A stretch of DNA of 15,131 nucleotides from an uncultured Clostridia bacterium. GTDB taxonomy: Bacteria; Bacillota; Clostridia; Christensenellales; Borkfalkiaceae. The stretch's first letter is position 1. The number at the start of each line of letters is the position of its first letter. The stretch is from contig CAKQSU010000006.1 of the NCBI GenBank assembly GCA_934273135.1, forward strand, positions 1-15,131, given 5' to 3'. This document shows positions 1 to 5,935 of this stretch, one piece after another. The position numbers and the translations under genes are program-made. Below the pieces are notes generated by a model. That model was not told where the DNA came from. It did no database searches and was given only the letters and a program-made list of their open reading frames with translations.

Positions 1-82
1 ACATTGATGGGAGTTTAACGCAGCAAAAACCGATTTATTGCCGCAAAAATAATTAGTGATGAAGAATGCAATCCCTATTCGT

Positions 83-111
83 TTGACTTTTGCTTTTCAT
101 AAATATATAAT
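83..111 (+). promoter_or_regulatory. Sigma-A promoter of the ybaK-like gene
   Basis: TTGACT (83-88) and TATAAT (106-111) are separated by exactly 17 bp. This is a near-consensus vegetative promoter, and transcription would start near 118, about 22 nt before the ATG. The first 80 bases of the window show no gene or other feature I can support. Confidence 0.8.
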
Positions 112-139
112 GTAGAAAATAAAAACCGAAGGCAAAAAA

Positions 140-625
140 ATGGAAAAGATAAAAGAAAAAACAAACGCCATTCGCGCGCTCGAACAAAAAAAGATAGCTT
201 TCAAGTTCCACGACTATTCGTCAAGCGGGGCAATCTCGGGCGTGGAAGTCGCCGCAGCGATAGGCGAAAACGTCGAAAAGGTTTTTAAAACGCTCGTCAC
301 CGTCGGCAAAACGGGCGCGCATTACGTTTTCGTTATTCCCGCGGCAGAAGAACTCGACCTAAAAAAAGCCGCGAAAGCCGCGGGTGAAAAGAATATAGAA
401 ATGGTAAAATCTAAAGAACTTCTTCCGCTCACGGGCTATATCCACGGCGGTTGTTCACCCATCGGCATGAAAAAACTTTTTCCGACGTTTATCGACGATT
501 CCGCAAAAGAGAAAGAATCGATAATCGTGAGCGGCGGAAAGATAGGTTTCCAGGTCGAACTCAGCCCGTCGGACCTTAAAAAGATTGTTCCTTTTTCCTT
601 CGTTTCTCTCACCGTTTCGGAATAA
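140..625 (+). CDS. ybaK: YbaK/EbsC-family Cys-tRNA(Pro) deacylase
   Basis: This is a 161-aa cytoplasmic protein of normal length for the YbaK/EbsC family, single-domain editing enzymes that hydrolyse Cys mischarged onto tRNA-Pro. The family signatures are visible. The VFKTLV segment near residues 48-53 carries the conserved lysine. The VFVIPAAEELDLKKAAKAAG stretch (about 63-82) and GGCSPIGMKK (about 103-112) form the substrate pocket in relatives. The ATG start is supported by GAAGG at 128-132, seven bases upstream, and by a strong promoter. It is the only plus-strand gene and converges on the minus-strand genes to its right, separated by its own terminator. A broader deacylase specificity within the YbaK/ProX superfamily is possible, but the GGCSPIG motif favours Cys-tRNA(Pro). 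Confidence 0.92.
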   Translation: MEKIKEKTNAIRALEQKKIAFKFHDYSSSGAISGVEVAAAIGENVEKVFKTLVTVGKTGAHYVFVIPAAEELDLKKAAKAAGEKNIEMVKSKELLPLTGYIHGGCSPIGMKKLFPTFIDDSAKEKESIIVSGGKIGFQVELSPSDLKKIVPFSFVSLTVSE

Positions 626-657
626 GCTTTTAAAAAATATTTTATACTACAAAATCA

Positions 658-699
658 CCCCGAATATGGCGATAATCGACTTATTCGGGGACTTTTTTT
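658..699 (+). terminator. Intrinsic terminator of the ybaK-like gene
   Basis: CCCCGAATA (658-666) pairs perfectly with TATTCGGGG (682-690), and a seven-T run (693-699) follows. The 3' arm overlaps the last codons and stop of the convergent minus-strand membrane protein gene (stop at 681-683), so the hairpin is partly coding. Its loop carries a 15-nt segment (670-684) that recurs inverted in the terminator at 2093-2107. Confidence 0.85.
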
Positions 700-1340
700 G
701 TGTTTTGGGGCTTAAAAAGAGAAAATAAAAAGGCAAAGAAAAATGCGGCAAGCGGGATAAGAGGACAGCAGACGGCGGCAAGAATTTTGTGCGAGCGCAC
801 TTCAAAAAACGGATACGGTCCGACAATTATGCCCGAAAAGTTGAGGAAAAGCATTACAAGCCCGTAAAAAAGCGTGGGGAGCGCGGCAAAAACAACGAGG
901 GAAAAAGAAAGCTCGGTCTTTTCAAACATAACAAAGGAAACAAAAGCGAGCAGCGGGCAGACAAGGTGCAAAAGTAGCGACGAAAGAGTCATTTTTACGC
1001 TTCCGCCCGTTATGCCACCGGACGAATACACGAGAATAGGGAAAAGCGCGAAAAGCACTACGCCGATGGTTACGGCAAGAGAGGTTACGGCGAAAAATTT
1101 GATCTTTACCGCAAAATCGGGAAGTTTTCCGCCGACAAAAAGAATTTTTACAAGCCAAACAAAGCAGACAGAACTTGCGAAAAACGCTAAAAAATTGCTA
1201 AGATTCGTATAATACGCAAAACTTTTTACTCCATAGCGCGCAAAAACGCCGATAAGCGAATAAGCTTCGGCGCAAATTATTATCAAGTTTAAGGTTAAGT
1301 CGGCAATCGTCTTTGCCGTTGCGGCGCGTGAATGTTCCAT
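681..1340 (-). CDS. Six-helix membrane protein, Pr6Pr-like (paralogue A)
   Basis: This hydrophobic protein of about 219 aa has around six predicted membrane helices and a short basic C-terminal tail. Conserved landmarks shared with the gene just upstream are a YYTNLSN segment after helix 1, HLVCPLLAFVSF followed by a glutamate in the middle, and VGPYPFFEV late. This TN.SN / H...P / YPF pattern resembles Pr6Pr-type bacterial membrane proteins. Function is unknown. The Thr and the His-x3-Pro spacing recall the catalytic Thr/His pair of the eukaryotic AIG1/ADTRP lipid hydrolases, but that is speculation. I chose the ATG at 1338-1340. A TTG at 1356-1358 would add six residues, and neither has a convincing ribosome-binding site. 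The gap to the upstream paralogue is about 33 nt, so the two are probably co-transcribed. The stop lies inside the hairpin of the convergent terminator. Confidence 0.7.
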   Translation of the reverse strand: MEHSRAATAKTIADLTLNLIIICAEAYSLIGVFARYGVKSFAYYTNLSNFLAFFASSVCFVWLVKILFVGGKLPDFAVKIKFFAVTSLAVTIGVVLFALFPILVYSSGGITGGSVKMTLSSLLLHLVCPLLAFVSFVMFEKTELSFSLVVFAALPTLFYGLVMLFLNFSGIIVGPYPFFEVRSHKILAAVCCPLIPLAAFFFAFLFSLFKPQNTKKVPE

Positions 1341-1373
1341 TAAAAAAAGTATGCGCAAAACAACATATTTTAA

Positions 1374-2003
1374 TCACTTTTCGGCGTTCCGACGATTAAC
1401 TCCTCTCACGGCAAGCGCAAGAAAAAAGCTTGCGACAAAAACCATCGGGCAAACAACGGCGGTTATTACGGGGCTGCGGTAAACTTCCAAAAAAGGATAA
1501 GGACCGACCATAACGCGGAAAAAGTTTAGCGCAAGTGCGACCGCGCCGTAAATTATCGTCGGCACAACGGCGAAAAAGGCGATTGAAACGGGAAAAGAGG
1601 ATTTTTCAAAAAAGCAAAACGAAACAAACGTTAACAAGGGACACAACAGGTGCGTAAAAATCATTGTGCCGTAAAAAAGCACGGACTTGTATCCCTCTAT
1701 ACCGCCGTACTGCGGTGCAAGAATAAAAACGACCACAAAAAAAGTTATCGTTTGCGAAACGGTTGCGGTGAATTTAATTGCGGAAACGACCGCCGGAACC
1801 TTTTTACCGAAAAGCTTTAAAAAACCGAAAACGGCGGTCAAAGCGCAAGCGACAAGTGCGAGAGCGTTGCTTAATTCCGTGTAAAACCTGAACATGGAAA
1901 GCCCGTTTTTATTAAAATTTATGCTTAAAGCATAAAACTCCGAAGCGACGATTAAGACGTTCAAAAAAATATCGCAAACAATTTTTTTCCTTTCTTCTTT
2001 CAC
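1374..2003 (-). CDS. Six-helix membrane protein, Pr6Pr-like (paralogue B)
   Basis: This is a paralogue of the next gene downstream, with the same helix layout and landmarks: FYTELSN, THLLCPLLTFVSF, VGPYPFLEV. The pair clearly arose by tandem duplication and has since diverged strongly. The open frame continues up to a TTG at 2051. That start has no Shine-Dalgarno sequence and would add a basic tail absent from paralogue A. The GTG at 2001-2003 is preceded by AAAGGGTGG (2008-2016) at good spacing and gives a 209-aa protein that aligns with paralogue A near its N-terminus, so I prefer it. Function is unknown; it is an integral membrane protein. No strong promoter is visible: TTGACG lies about 60 nt upstream, but no clear -10 accompanies it. 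Confidence 0.68.
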   Translation of the reverse strand: MKEERKKIVCDIFLNVLIVASEFYALSINFNKNGLSMFRFYTELSNALALVACALTAVFGFLKLFGKKVPAVVSAIKFTATVSQTITFFVVVFILAPQYGGIEGYKSVLFYGTMIFTHLLCPLLTFVSFCFFEKSSFPVSIAFFAVVPTIIYGAVALALNFFRVMVGPYPFLEVYRSPVITAVVCPMVFVASFFLALAVRGVNRRNAEK

Positions 2004-2071
2004 GTTTACCACCCTTTGCGATTGTTTCCTTTTCCTCGATTTTTTAAACAAACAAAGAAAAAATTTTCGTC

Positions 2072-2110
2072 AAAAACACAAAAAGCCCGCCGATAAGTCG
2101 ATTATCGACG
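2072..2110 (-). terminator. Intrinsic terminator downstream of ypeB
   Basis: On the minus strand a 9-bp stem (2102-2110 with 2088-2096, one G-U pair) closes a 5-nt loop, TCGAC. It is followed by a T-rich tract (2072-2084). It lies just beyond the ypeB stop at 2135 and shares a 15-nt core with the terminator at 658-699. It separates ypeB from the two membrane protein genes. Confidence 0.75.
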
Positions 2111-2134
2111 AGTTTTTGTTTTTTAAGCACATCG

Positions 2135-3973
2135 TTAAGCAAGCAGTTTGCCTTCCGTTGTTTCAACGACCTTAAAGATTTTTACTTGCTTTCCGCTTAT
2201 CGCATCTATATAGATATAATACGTTGAGCCGTTCGCAACGCCCATACATTCATAAGTCAAAACTTCCGCGTCGTTACCCTTAGGGATAAGCGCAAGGCGC
2301 ACCGACCGAACCTCTATTTTTTCTTCCGTTTTCGCCCTTGCCTTTTCCGCCGTCAGCTTTGCCTCGCCTATTTCGCGCTCGGTATGGTTAAGGTAATATT
2401 CGCGGGAATCTAAGCTCGAAACTATTCCGCGCTCCTTGCACACGGTGACTTTTACCATGTCCGGATAAACAATAACGCCGTCCTTAAAAAGCGCGTAATT
2501 TATATACGCAACCGCGCCGCTTTCGGCAGCCCAAACGGGTTTTAAGTCAACTAAGCCTAACTTTTGCAAAAACTTTTCGCCCGCGCTCACGCAATAATCG
2601 AGGTCGTAAACCGCATTGTTGCAATCCGCGTAATAATCAAACATAATTATTTTCCCGCCTTGCCGAGAAACTTCGGCGTATATCTTAGCGTTTTTTGCTT
2701 CGCCCTCGATGTCGAACGTCTTTATTTTGTCGTTCTTTTCGCCCACCATTTCGGCGTTTTTCACTCCGTAATCGGCAAAAATCTCTTCAAAAATTTTTTG
2801 AGCTTCAAATGAGCCGATATTTTTGCCGTTAAGCCCTTTTGCCTTTTTTGCTTTAAGCCCGTCGGAAAACGGTCCGTCGTAAATAAGCTCCGGATACTCC
2901 GCCGCGCGTGATTCCAAATCGGCAAACGCGTTTGAAAAAATATCGTTTTGCCCGCTTGCGGATATGGACGCAAAGTCGAAGTTTTCGCCCATATCGTTTG
3001 AAAGCTTCATGAGGCTTTCTTTTAGCTCGGCGTTTATTTTTGCAAGCTCGTCCATTGTTTCCCAATCCTCTTTACTTATCGAAAGTCCGTCTATAAGCTT
3101 GTTATTGAGATATTTTGAATAATCTCCCACTTGATTTACGAATTTTGCCGTCCCGAATTTGTTCTCGTCCGAAAGGGGTATTCTCGCCACGTCGGAAGCG
3201 GCAAGCGTTGCTTGCGTTGTTATTTCGGACAAAAGTTTTTGTCTGCTTTCATCGTCCGCGGATACCAAAAGTTTGCTCATATTCGTATCCATTCCGTCAA
3301 CGTAATCGACAAAATCATAGTACGCCTGAGCGACTTCGGAAGAGTTTTTCTTTTTGCCGAACATATCGGTCGTTAAAGAAGCCGTAAAAAGCGTTGCTAA
3401 AATAAGGGTTGTCGTTCCGAGAGAAACTATCGCCGCGACGTAGCCGCCCACGCCTTTTTCTCTCTTTTTCCTTTCGGTTTTCTCGGCTCTTTTACTTTCA
3501 AGCCGCTTTGCCCTAAGCTCCGCTTTCAAGCGTTTTTCGTTGAGCCTTTTTGCCTTTTCTTCGCGCTTTTGCCTGAGCTTAGCCGCCTTTAATGCGGCAA
3601 GGCGGCGTTTGCGCTCTTCCGCCGTTTCGTTTTTGAGGTATTCCCTCCGAGCCTCTTTTGCCTCTTTTATTCTGAGTTTTTCACGCTCGGCTTCCTCCTT
3701 TTCACGTTTTCGGGCTTTTCGCTTAACTTCCGTCTGCCGCTTTTTTGCAAGAATTTTGCGTTCTCTTTCGGCTCTTTTTTGCTCTTTTTCTTTTATCCGC
3801 TCGATTTCTTTTTCGGCGCGCATTCTTTCTTTTTCTTCTTCCGAAAAAGCTTCGCCGCCCGTCGAATTTTTCACGGGCGTTTCGCCGCTTGTTTCGGGTA
3901 GCACTGTCTTATTCTTTTCCGTGATATTTTCAATCTTTTCCACGGCTTTGTTTTCTTGTTCTTTATTTTTCAT
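2135..3973 (-). CDS. ypeB: Germination protein YpeB with a long charged N-terminal extension
   Basis: YpeB is the membrane-associated partner needed for localisation and stability of the cortex-lytic enzyme SleB in Bacillus spores. Residues about 44-173 are an almost pure Lys/Glu/Arg/Ala stretch, predicted as a long charged helix or coiled coil. One membrane helix follows at about 176-203. The YpeB helical domain starts at AYYDFVDYVDGMDTNMSKLL (about 217-236). The C-terminal 220 residues look like the PepSY-type repeats of YpeB (YYADCNNAVYDLDYCVSAG, then YYIYIDAISGKQVKIF near the end). Bacillus YpeB is about 450 aa with its helix at the very N-terminus, so the charged region here is an addition. 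The ATG has GGAG upstream at 9-nt spacing. sleB lies upstream on the same strand, supporting the identification. The function of the extension is unknown. Confidence 0.85.
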   Translation of the reverse strand: MKNKEQENKAVEKIENITEKNKTVLPETSGETPVKNSTGGEAFSEEEKERMRAEKEIERIKEKEQKRAERERKILAKKRQTEVKRKARKREKEEAEREKLRIKEAKEARREYLKNETAEERKRRLAALKAAKLRQKREEKAKRLNEKRLKAELRAKRLESKRAEKTERKKREKGVGGYVAAIVSLGTTTLILATLFTASLTTDMFGKKKNSSEVAQAYYDFVDYVDGMDTNMSKLLVSADDESRQKLLSEITTQATLAASDVARIPLSDENKFGTAKFVNQVGDYSKYLNNKLIDGLSISKEDWETMDELAKINAELKESLMKLSNDMGENFDFASISASGQNDIFSNAFADLESRAAEYPELIYDGPFSDGLKAKKAKGLNGKNIGSFEAQKIFEEIFADYGVKNAEMVGEKNDKIKTFDIEGEAKNAKIYAEVSRQGGKIIMFDYYADCNNAVYDLDYCVSAGEKFLQKLGLVDLKPVWAAESGAVAYINYALFKDGVIVYPDMVKVTVCKERGIVSSLDSREYYLNHTEREIGEAKLTAEKARAKTEEKIEVRSVRLALIPKGNDAEVLTYECMGVANGSTYYIYIDAISGKQVKIFKVVETTEGKLLA

Positions 3974-4011
3974 ATGTTTTCACTCCGAATATGTACGGTG
4001 AGAGTTGAAAT

Positions 4012-4123
4012 ATGCGCGCTCCGCACGCTCGATATTTGCTTCTTTGAAGCAATCGATATGCCGCTTTGCAAGCGGCTCGATATTTGCCCGCATGCGGGCA
4101 ATCGATATTCACGCTTCGCGTGA
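4012..4123. repeat. Array of distinct hairpins joined by an invariant TCGATAT linker
   Basis: TCGATAT occurs at 4029-4035, 4053-4059, 4077-4083 and 4102-4108, a period of 24, 24 and 25 nt. Between the copies lie short palindromes that differ in sequence but keep their geometry. They are TTGCTTC/GAAGCAA with loop TTT (4036-4052), GCCGCTT/AAGCGGC with loop TGC (4060-4076), and the 18-nt perfect palindrome TTGCCCGCATGCGGGCAA (4084-4101). A TCACGC/GCGTGA hairpin with loop TTC (4109-4123) ends the array. A degenerate 17-nt unit (4012-4028) precedes the first linker with the same spacing. Arms vary while pairing and linker are kept. The array lies just upstream of the ypeB start, inside its presumed leader. 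No protein can be read from it. The class is not one I can name. Confidence 0.85.
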
Positions 4124-4147
4124 GCGAAAGAGGATTTACAATTTTAT

Positions 4148-4175
4148 ATAATAGACCGCATTTTTCAACTTTCAA
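4148..4175 (-). promoter_or_regulatory. Possible promoter for ypeB
   Basis: On the minus strand TTGAAA (4170-4175) and TATTAT (4148-4153) are 16 bp apart in an AT-rich stretch. Transcription would start near 4141, giving a ypeB leader of about 170 nt that contains the whole hairpin array. The motifs are sigma-A-like. Bacillus ypeB is expressed in the forespore, and I see no clear sigma-G site here, so this is tentative. Confidence 0.35.
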
Positions 4176-4181
4176 TTAACT

Positions 4182-4406
4182 CGTCATAGAGTTTGAGGGC
4201 GGAGAGTGGTGCATAGACGGGCAACAGGCGAGAACGGGGCGCAGGCGAGAACTATGACGTACGCCTTGCCTTAGAGTTTGAGGGCGGAGAGTGCGTCGGA
4301 TTGCCGCAACTGGTCGACGAGTGTCGACGGGCGCGTACTAAAACGTACGTAACTGTGCCACGTTTAAGCACGTAGCCCGTATATGTGCCGCTATACGCCC
4401 TCAAAC
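4182..4406. repeat. Repeat-rich, strongly structured block between sleB and ypeB
   Basis: A 22-nt direct repeat occurs at 4187-4208 and 4272-4293. An 11-nt direct repeat, CAGGCGAGAAC, occurs at 4225-4235 and 4242-4252. CGTCATAG (4182-4189) pairs with CTATGACG (4252-4259), enclosing the first copy. GTTTGAGGGCG inside the second copy (4276-4286) pairs over 11 bp with CGCCCTCAAAC (4396-4406), which contains the sleB stop codon. Inside this large stem are GTCGAC-GAGT-GTCGAC (4313-4328), CGTAC/GTACG (4334-4349) and ACGGGC/GCCCGT (4327-4332 with 4375-4380). No convincing gene is present. It may be a structured RNA or a small mobile or decayed repeat element; strand and identity are undetermined. 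Confidence 0.6.
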
Positions 4407-5111
4407 AGCAAAGACGTGGTTGCCGATAACGAGCGTAGTCCTTCTGCTGTAAATCCACTTACTCGTGGCAGTGGCGGGGTTGTAATAATAGATGGCTCCG
4501 CCGGTAGGGTCCCAACCGTTCATAGCGGCTTTGGCGGCTTTTAATGCGGTGGAATCGGGAGAAAGGTTTATTTGCCCGTCGGCGACTGCGGTGAATGCGT
4601 ACGGCTGATAGATTACGCCGGAAATGGTGTTAGGGAAAGACGAACTTTTAACTCTGTTCAAAACGACTGCGGCGACTGCAACCTGCCCCGTATAACTTTC
4701 TCCGCGCGCCTCGCCGTACACAAGACGGGCAAGCAACTTCACGTCCGACGAAGCGTACGAACCTGTTCCCGAAGAGGACGAAGAAGCGGAAGAAATGCCG
4801 AGCGCGGCAAGGGTTTTGTTGCCGACGACGCCGTCTGCCGTCAATCCGTTTTTTCTTTGAAAAAGCTTAACGGCGGCTTTGGTTTGCGCGCCGTAAACAC
4901 CGTCTACGCTGCCTTTATAGTATCCCCAATTTTTGAGTTTTCTCTGAACGGTTTTAACAGTTTCGCCGCGACTGCCTTGTCTGATAACCGCGGCGGTAAG
5001 CGCGCCTTGCTCAACGTAAGTTCTTTCTAAGTGCGTGCCGTAACCGATAACGAACGAAAAGACGATAAGCGTCAACGCGGCAGCAAGCAAAATTTTAATT
5101 TTTTTATTCAT
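4401..5111 (-). CDS. sleB: Spore cortex-lytic enzyme SleB (cell wall hydrolase)
   Basis: SleB is a lytic transglycosylase that degrades muramic-lactam-containing cortex peptidoglycan during germination. The 236-aa protein has an N-terminal hydrophobic segment (about 6-24) acting as signal or anchor. A PG_binding_1 domain spans about 43-104 (QGSRGETVKTVQRKLKNWGY to GVVGNKTLAALG), and a Ser/Gly-rich linker spans about 108-122. The Hydrolase_2 catalytic domain spans about 127-236. Its LVYGEARGE motif carries the expected catalytic Glu at about 134. The size and domain order match Bacillus SleB. The ATG has GGAGG upstream with a 5-nt spacer. ypeB, its usual partner, lies downstream on the same strand but 427 bp away instead of directly adjacent. 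The stop codon lies in an inverted repeat. A vegetative SleB-like hydrolase is a less likely alternative given ypeB and spoIIR beside it. Confidence 0.92.
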   Translation of the reverse strand: MNKKIKILLAAALTLIVFSFVIGYGTHLERTYVEQGALTAAVIRQGSRGETVKTVQRKLKNWGYYKGSVDGVYGAQTKAAVKLFQRKNGLTADGVVGNKTLAALGISSASSSSSGTGSYASSDVKLLARLVYGEARGESYTGQVAVAAVVLNRVKSSSFPNTISGVIYQPYAFTAVADGQINLSPDSTALKAAKAAMNGWDPTGGAIYYYNPATATSKWIYSRRTTLVIGNHVFAV

Positions 5112-5174
5112 TTTATCCTCCGTAAAACGTAAAGCCGAAAAGTAACTTTTTTCCCGAACACTTTTTGACCGCTT

Positions 5175-5206
5175 AAAAAGACGCAGCGCAAAAACGATAA
5201 CGCCGC
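5175..5206 (-). terminator. Possible weak terminator after spoIIR
   Basis: On the minus strand GCGGCG (5201-5206) can pair with CGCTGC (5183-5188), with one G-U pair, across a 12-nt loop. GTCTTTTT (tract 5175-5179) follows. The stem is short, so partial readthrough into sleB is possible. The rest of the 112-bp gap between spoIIR and sleB holds only the sleB ribosome-binding site. Confidence 0.35.
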
Positions 5207-5223
5207 AAACAAATTACACGATT

Positions 5224-5733
5224 TTACGAAAAAAGTTCTTCTAATGTTTCAACGATAATCGAGCGATATTTAACTTTTTCTCCGCCGAAACAGAGCGGCG
5301 GGTACACCACGCACCACCAGTTTGCGCCCTCGGCATTGCCGAGTTCCACGATAACCGCGTCGTAATAGCCGGCAGACAGAGTTTCTTGCTCGTATTTTCG
5401 AGTAGGAAAGTATTCGTTGTTTATCCTTACGTTAGAAGAATAAGCAAAACCTTTTCTTATCAAAAGTCCGTCTATAAGCCGTTTAACTGCGATTTTTTGA
5501 TTCTCTATGACCTTTGTCGCTTCTTCTTTCGTTTCGACGTTTTCAAGATAAGGCGTTAAATAGCTGACAACTAAGTCCCTTACTTCATACTTAATCGACT
5601 GGTCGATTTCCGAATCGGAATTGGCTCTGATGTGAATGCGGACGTACTCCGTTTGTCCGCCCGTACCGGCAAAACTTATCGCCGATACGATTATTATGAG
5701 AACAAACGCCAAACTTATACAAACTTTTTTCAT
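5224..5733 (-). CDS. spoIIR: Stage II sporulation protein R (SpoIIR)
   Basis: SpoIIR is made in the forespore, secreted into the intermembrane space, and triggers SpoIIGA to cleave pro-sigma-E in the mother cell. The 169-aa protein starts with a signal-like hydrophobic segment (about 4-23). It carries the family hallmarks RIHIRANSDSEIDQ (about 32-45), the YFPTRKY segment with a Tyr-rich AGYYDAVIVELG stretch (about 109-132), and NWWCVVYPPLCF (about 138-149). It is shorter than many homologues, mainly at the C-terminus, but the signature motifs are complete. The ATG is preceded by AAAGGAG with a suitable spacer. A matching sigma-F promoter lies about 90 nt upstream. sleB and ypeB follow on the same strand, which makes this a sporulation/germination cluster. 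Confidence 0.95.
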   Translation of the reverse strand: MKKVCISLAFVLIIIVSAISFAGTGGQTEYVRIHIRANSDSEIDQSIKYEVRDLVVSYLTPYLENVETKEEATKVIENQKIAVKRLIDGLLIRKGFAYSSNVRINNEYFPTRKYEQETLSAGYYDAVIVELGNAEGANWWCVVYPPLCFGGEKVKYRSIIVETLEELFS

Positions 5734-5823
5734 GAAAATTTTTCTCCTTTTTTGCCGCCCGCCCGATATGGCGCCGATACAACTTTCACAGATATATCCG
5801 CGGCGGCAAGTTTATTATGACAT

Positions 5824-5852
5824 AATTATTCCCATATATTTTATCATTAAAC
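5824..5852 (-). promoter_or_regulatory. Predicted sigma-F promoter of spoIIR
   Basis: On the minus strand GTTTA (5848-5852) is followed after 14 bp by GGGAATAATT (5824-5833). This fits the known sigma-F pattern, GywTA, about 15 bp, GGnrAnAnTw, except possibly for spacing shorter by one. Transcription would start near 5817, about 84 nt before the spoIIR ATG. In Bacillus subtilis spoIIR is a sigma-F gene, so motif and expectation agree. Confidence 0.6.
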
Positions 5853-5860
5853 ACGAGAAG

Positions 5861-5906
5861 AAAAAAAAGCGAAAGAAAAACAGGCGTACCCGTTACAGAT
5901 ACGCCC
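5861..5906 (-). terminator. Intrinsic terminator of the GH3 operon
   Basis: On the minus strand GGGCGTA (5900-5906) pairs with TACGCCT (5882-5888), with one G-U pair at the base. A long T-rich tract (5861-5880) follows. It lies about 30 nt beyond the stop of the last GH3 gene and abuts the spoIIR promoter region. Confidence 0.75.
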
Positions 5907-5935
5907 GCTTGAATATCAGGGGAGTTTTTTATCCG

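Noticed and set aside
3440..3850. Low-complexity Lys/Glu/Arg region as a separate gene or frameshift fusion
   Set aside because: The frame is continuous with YpeB, has one good ribosome-binding site at the far upstream ATG, and shows no internal start with a convincing ribosome-binding site.
4012..4123. CRISPR array
   Set aside because: The constant part is only 7 nt and the variable parts are self-complementary palindromes of 15-18 nt, unlike CRISPR repeats of 23 nt or more with non-palindromic spacers. No cas gene is present.
4182..4406. Insertion sequence with terminal inverted repeats
   Set aside because: There is no transposase or remnant of one and no flanking target duplication that I can see. 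The inverted repeats nest like RNA stems.
4252..4458. Short minus-strand frame across the sleB end and the repeat block
   Set aside because: It overlaps the confident sleB C-terminus in another frame. It has no ribosome-binding site or domain likeness, and repeats plus inverted repeats explain the region better.
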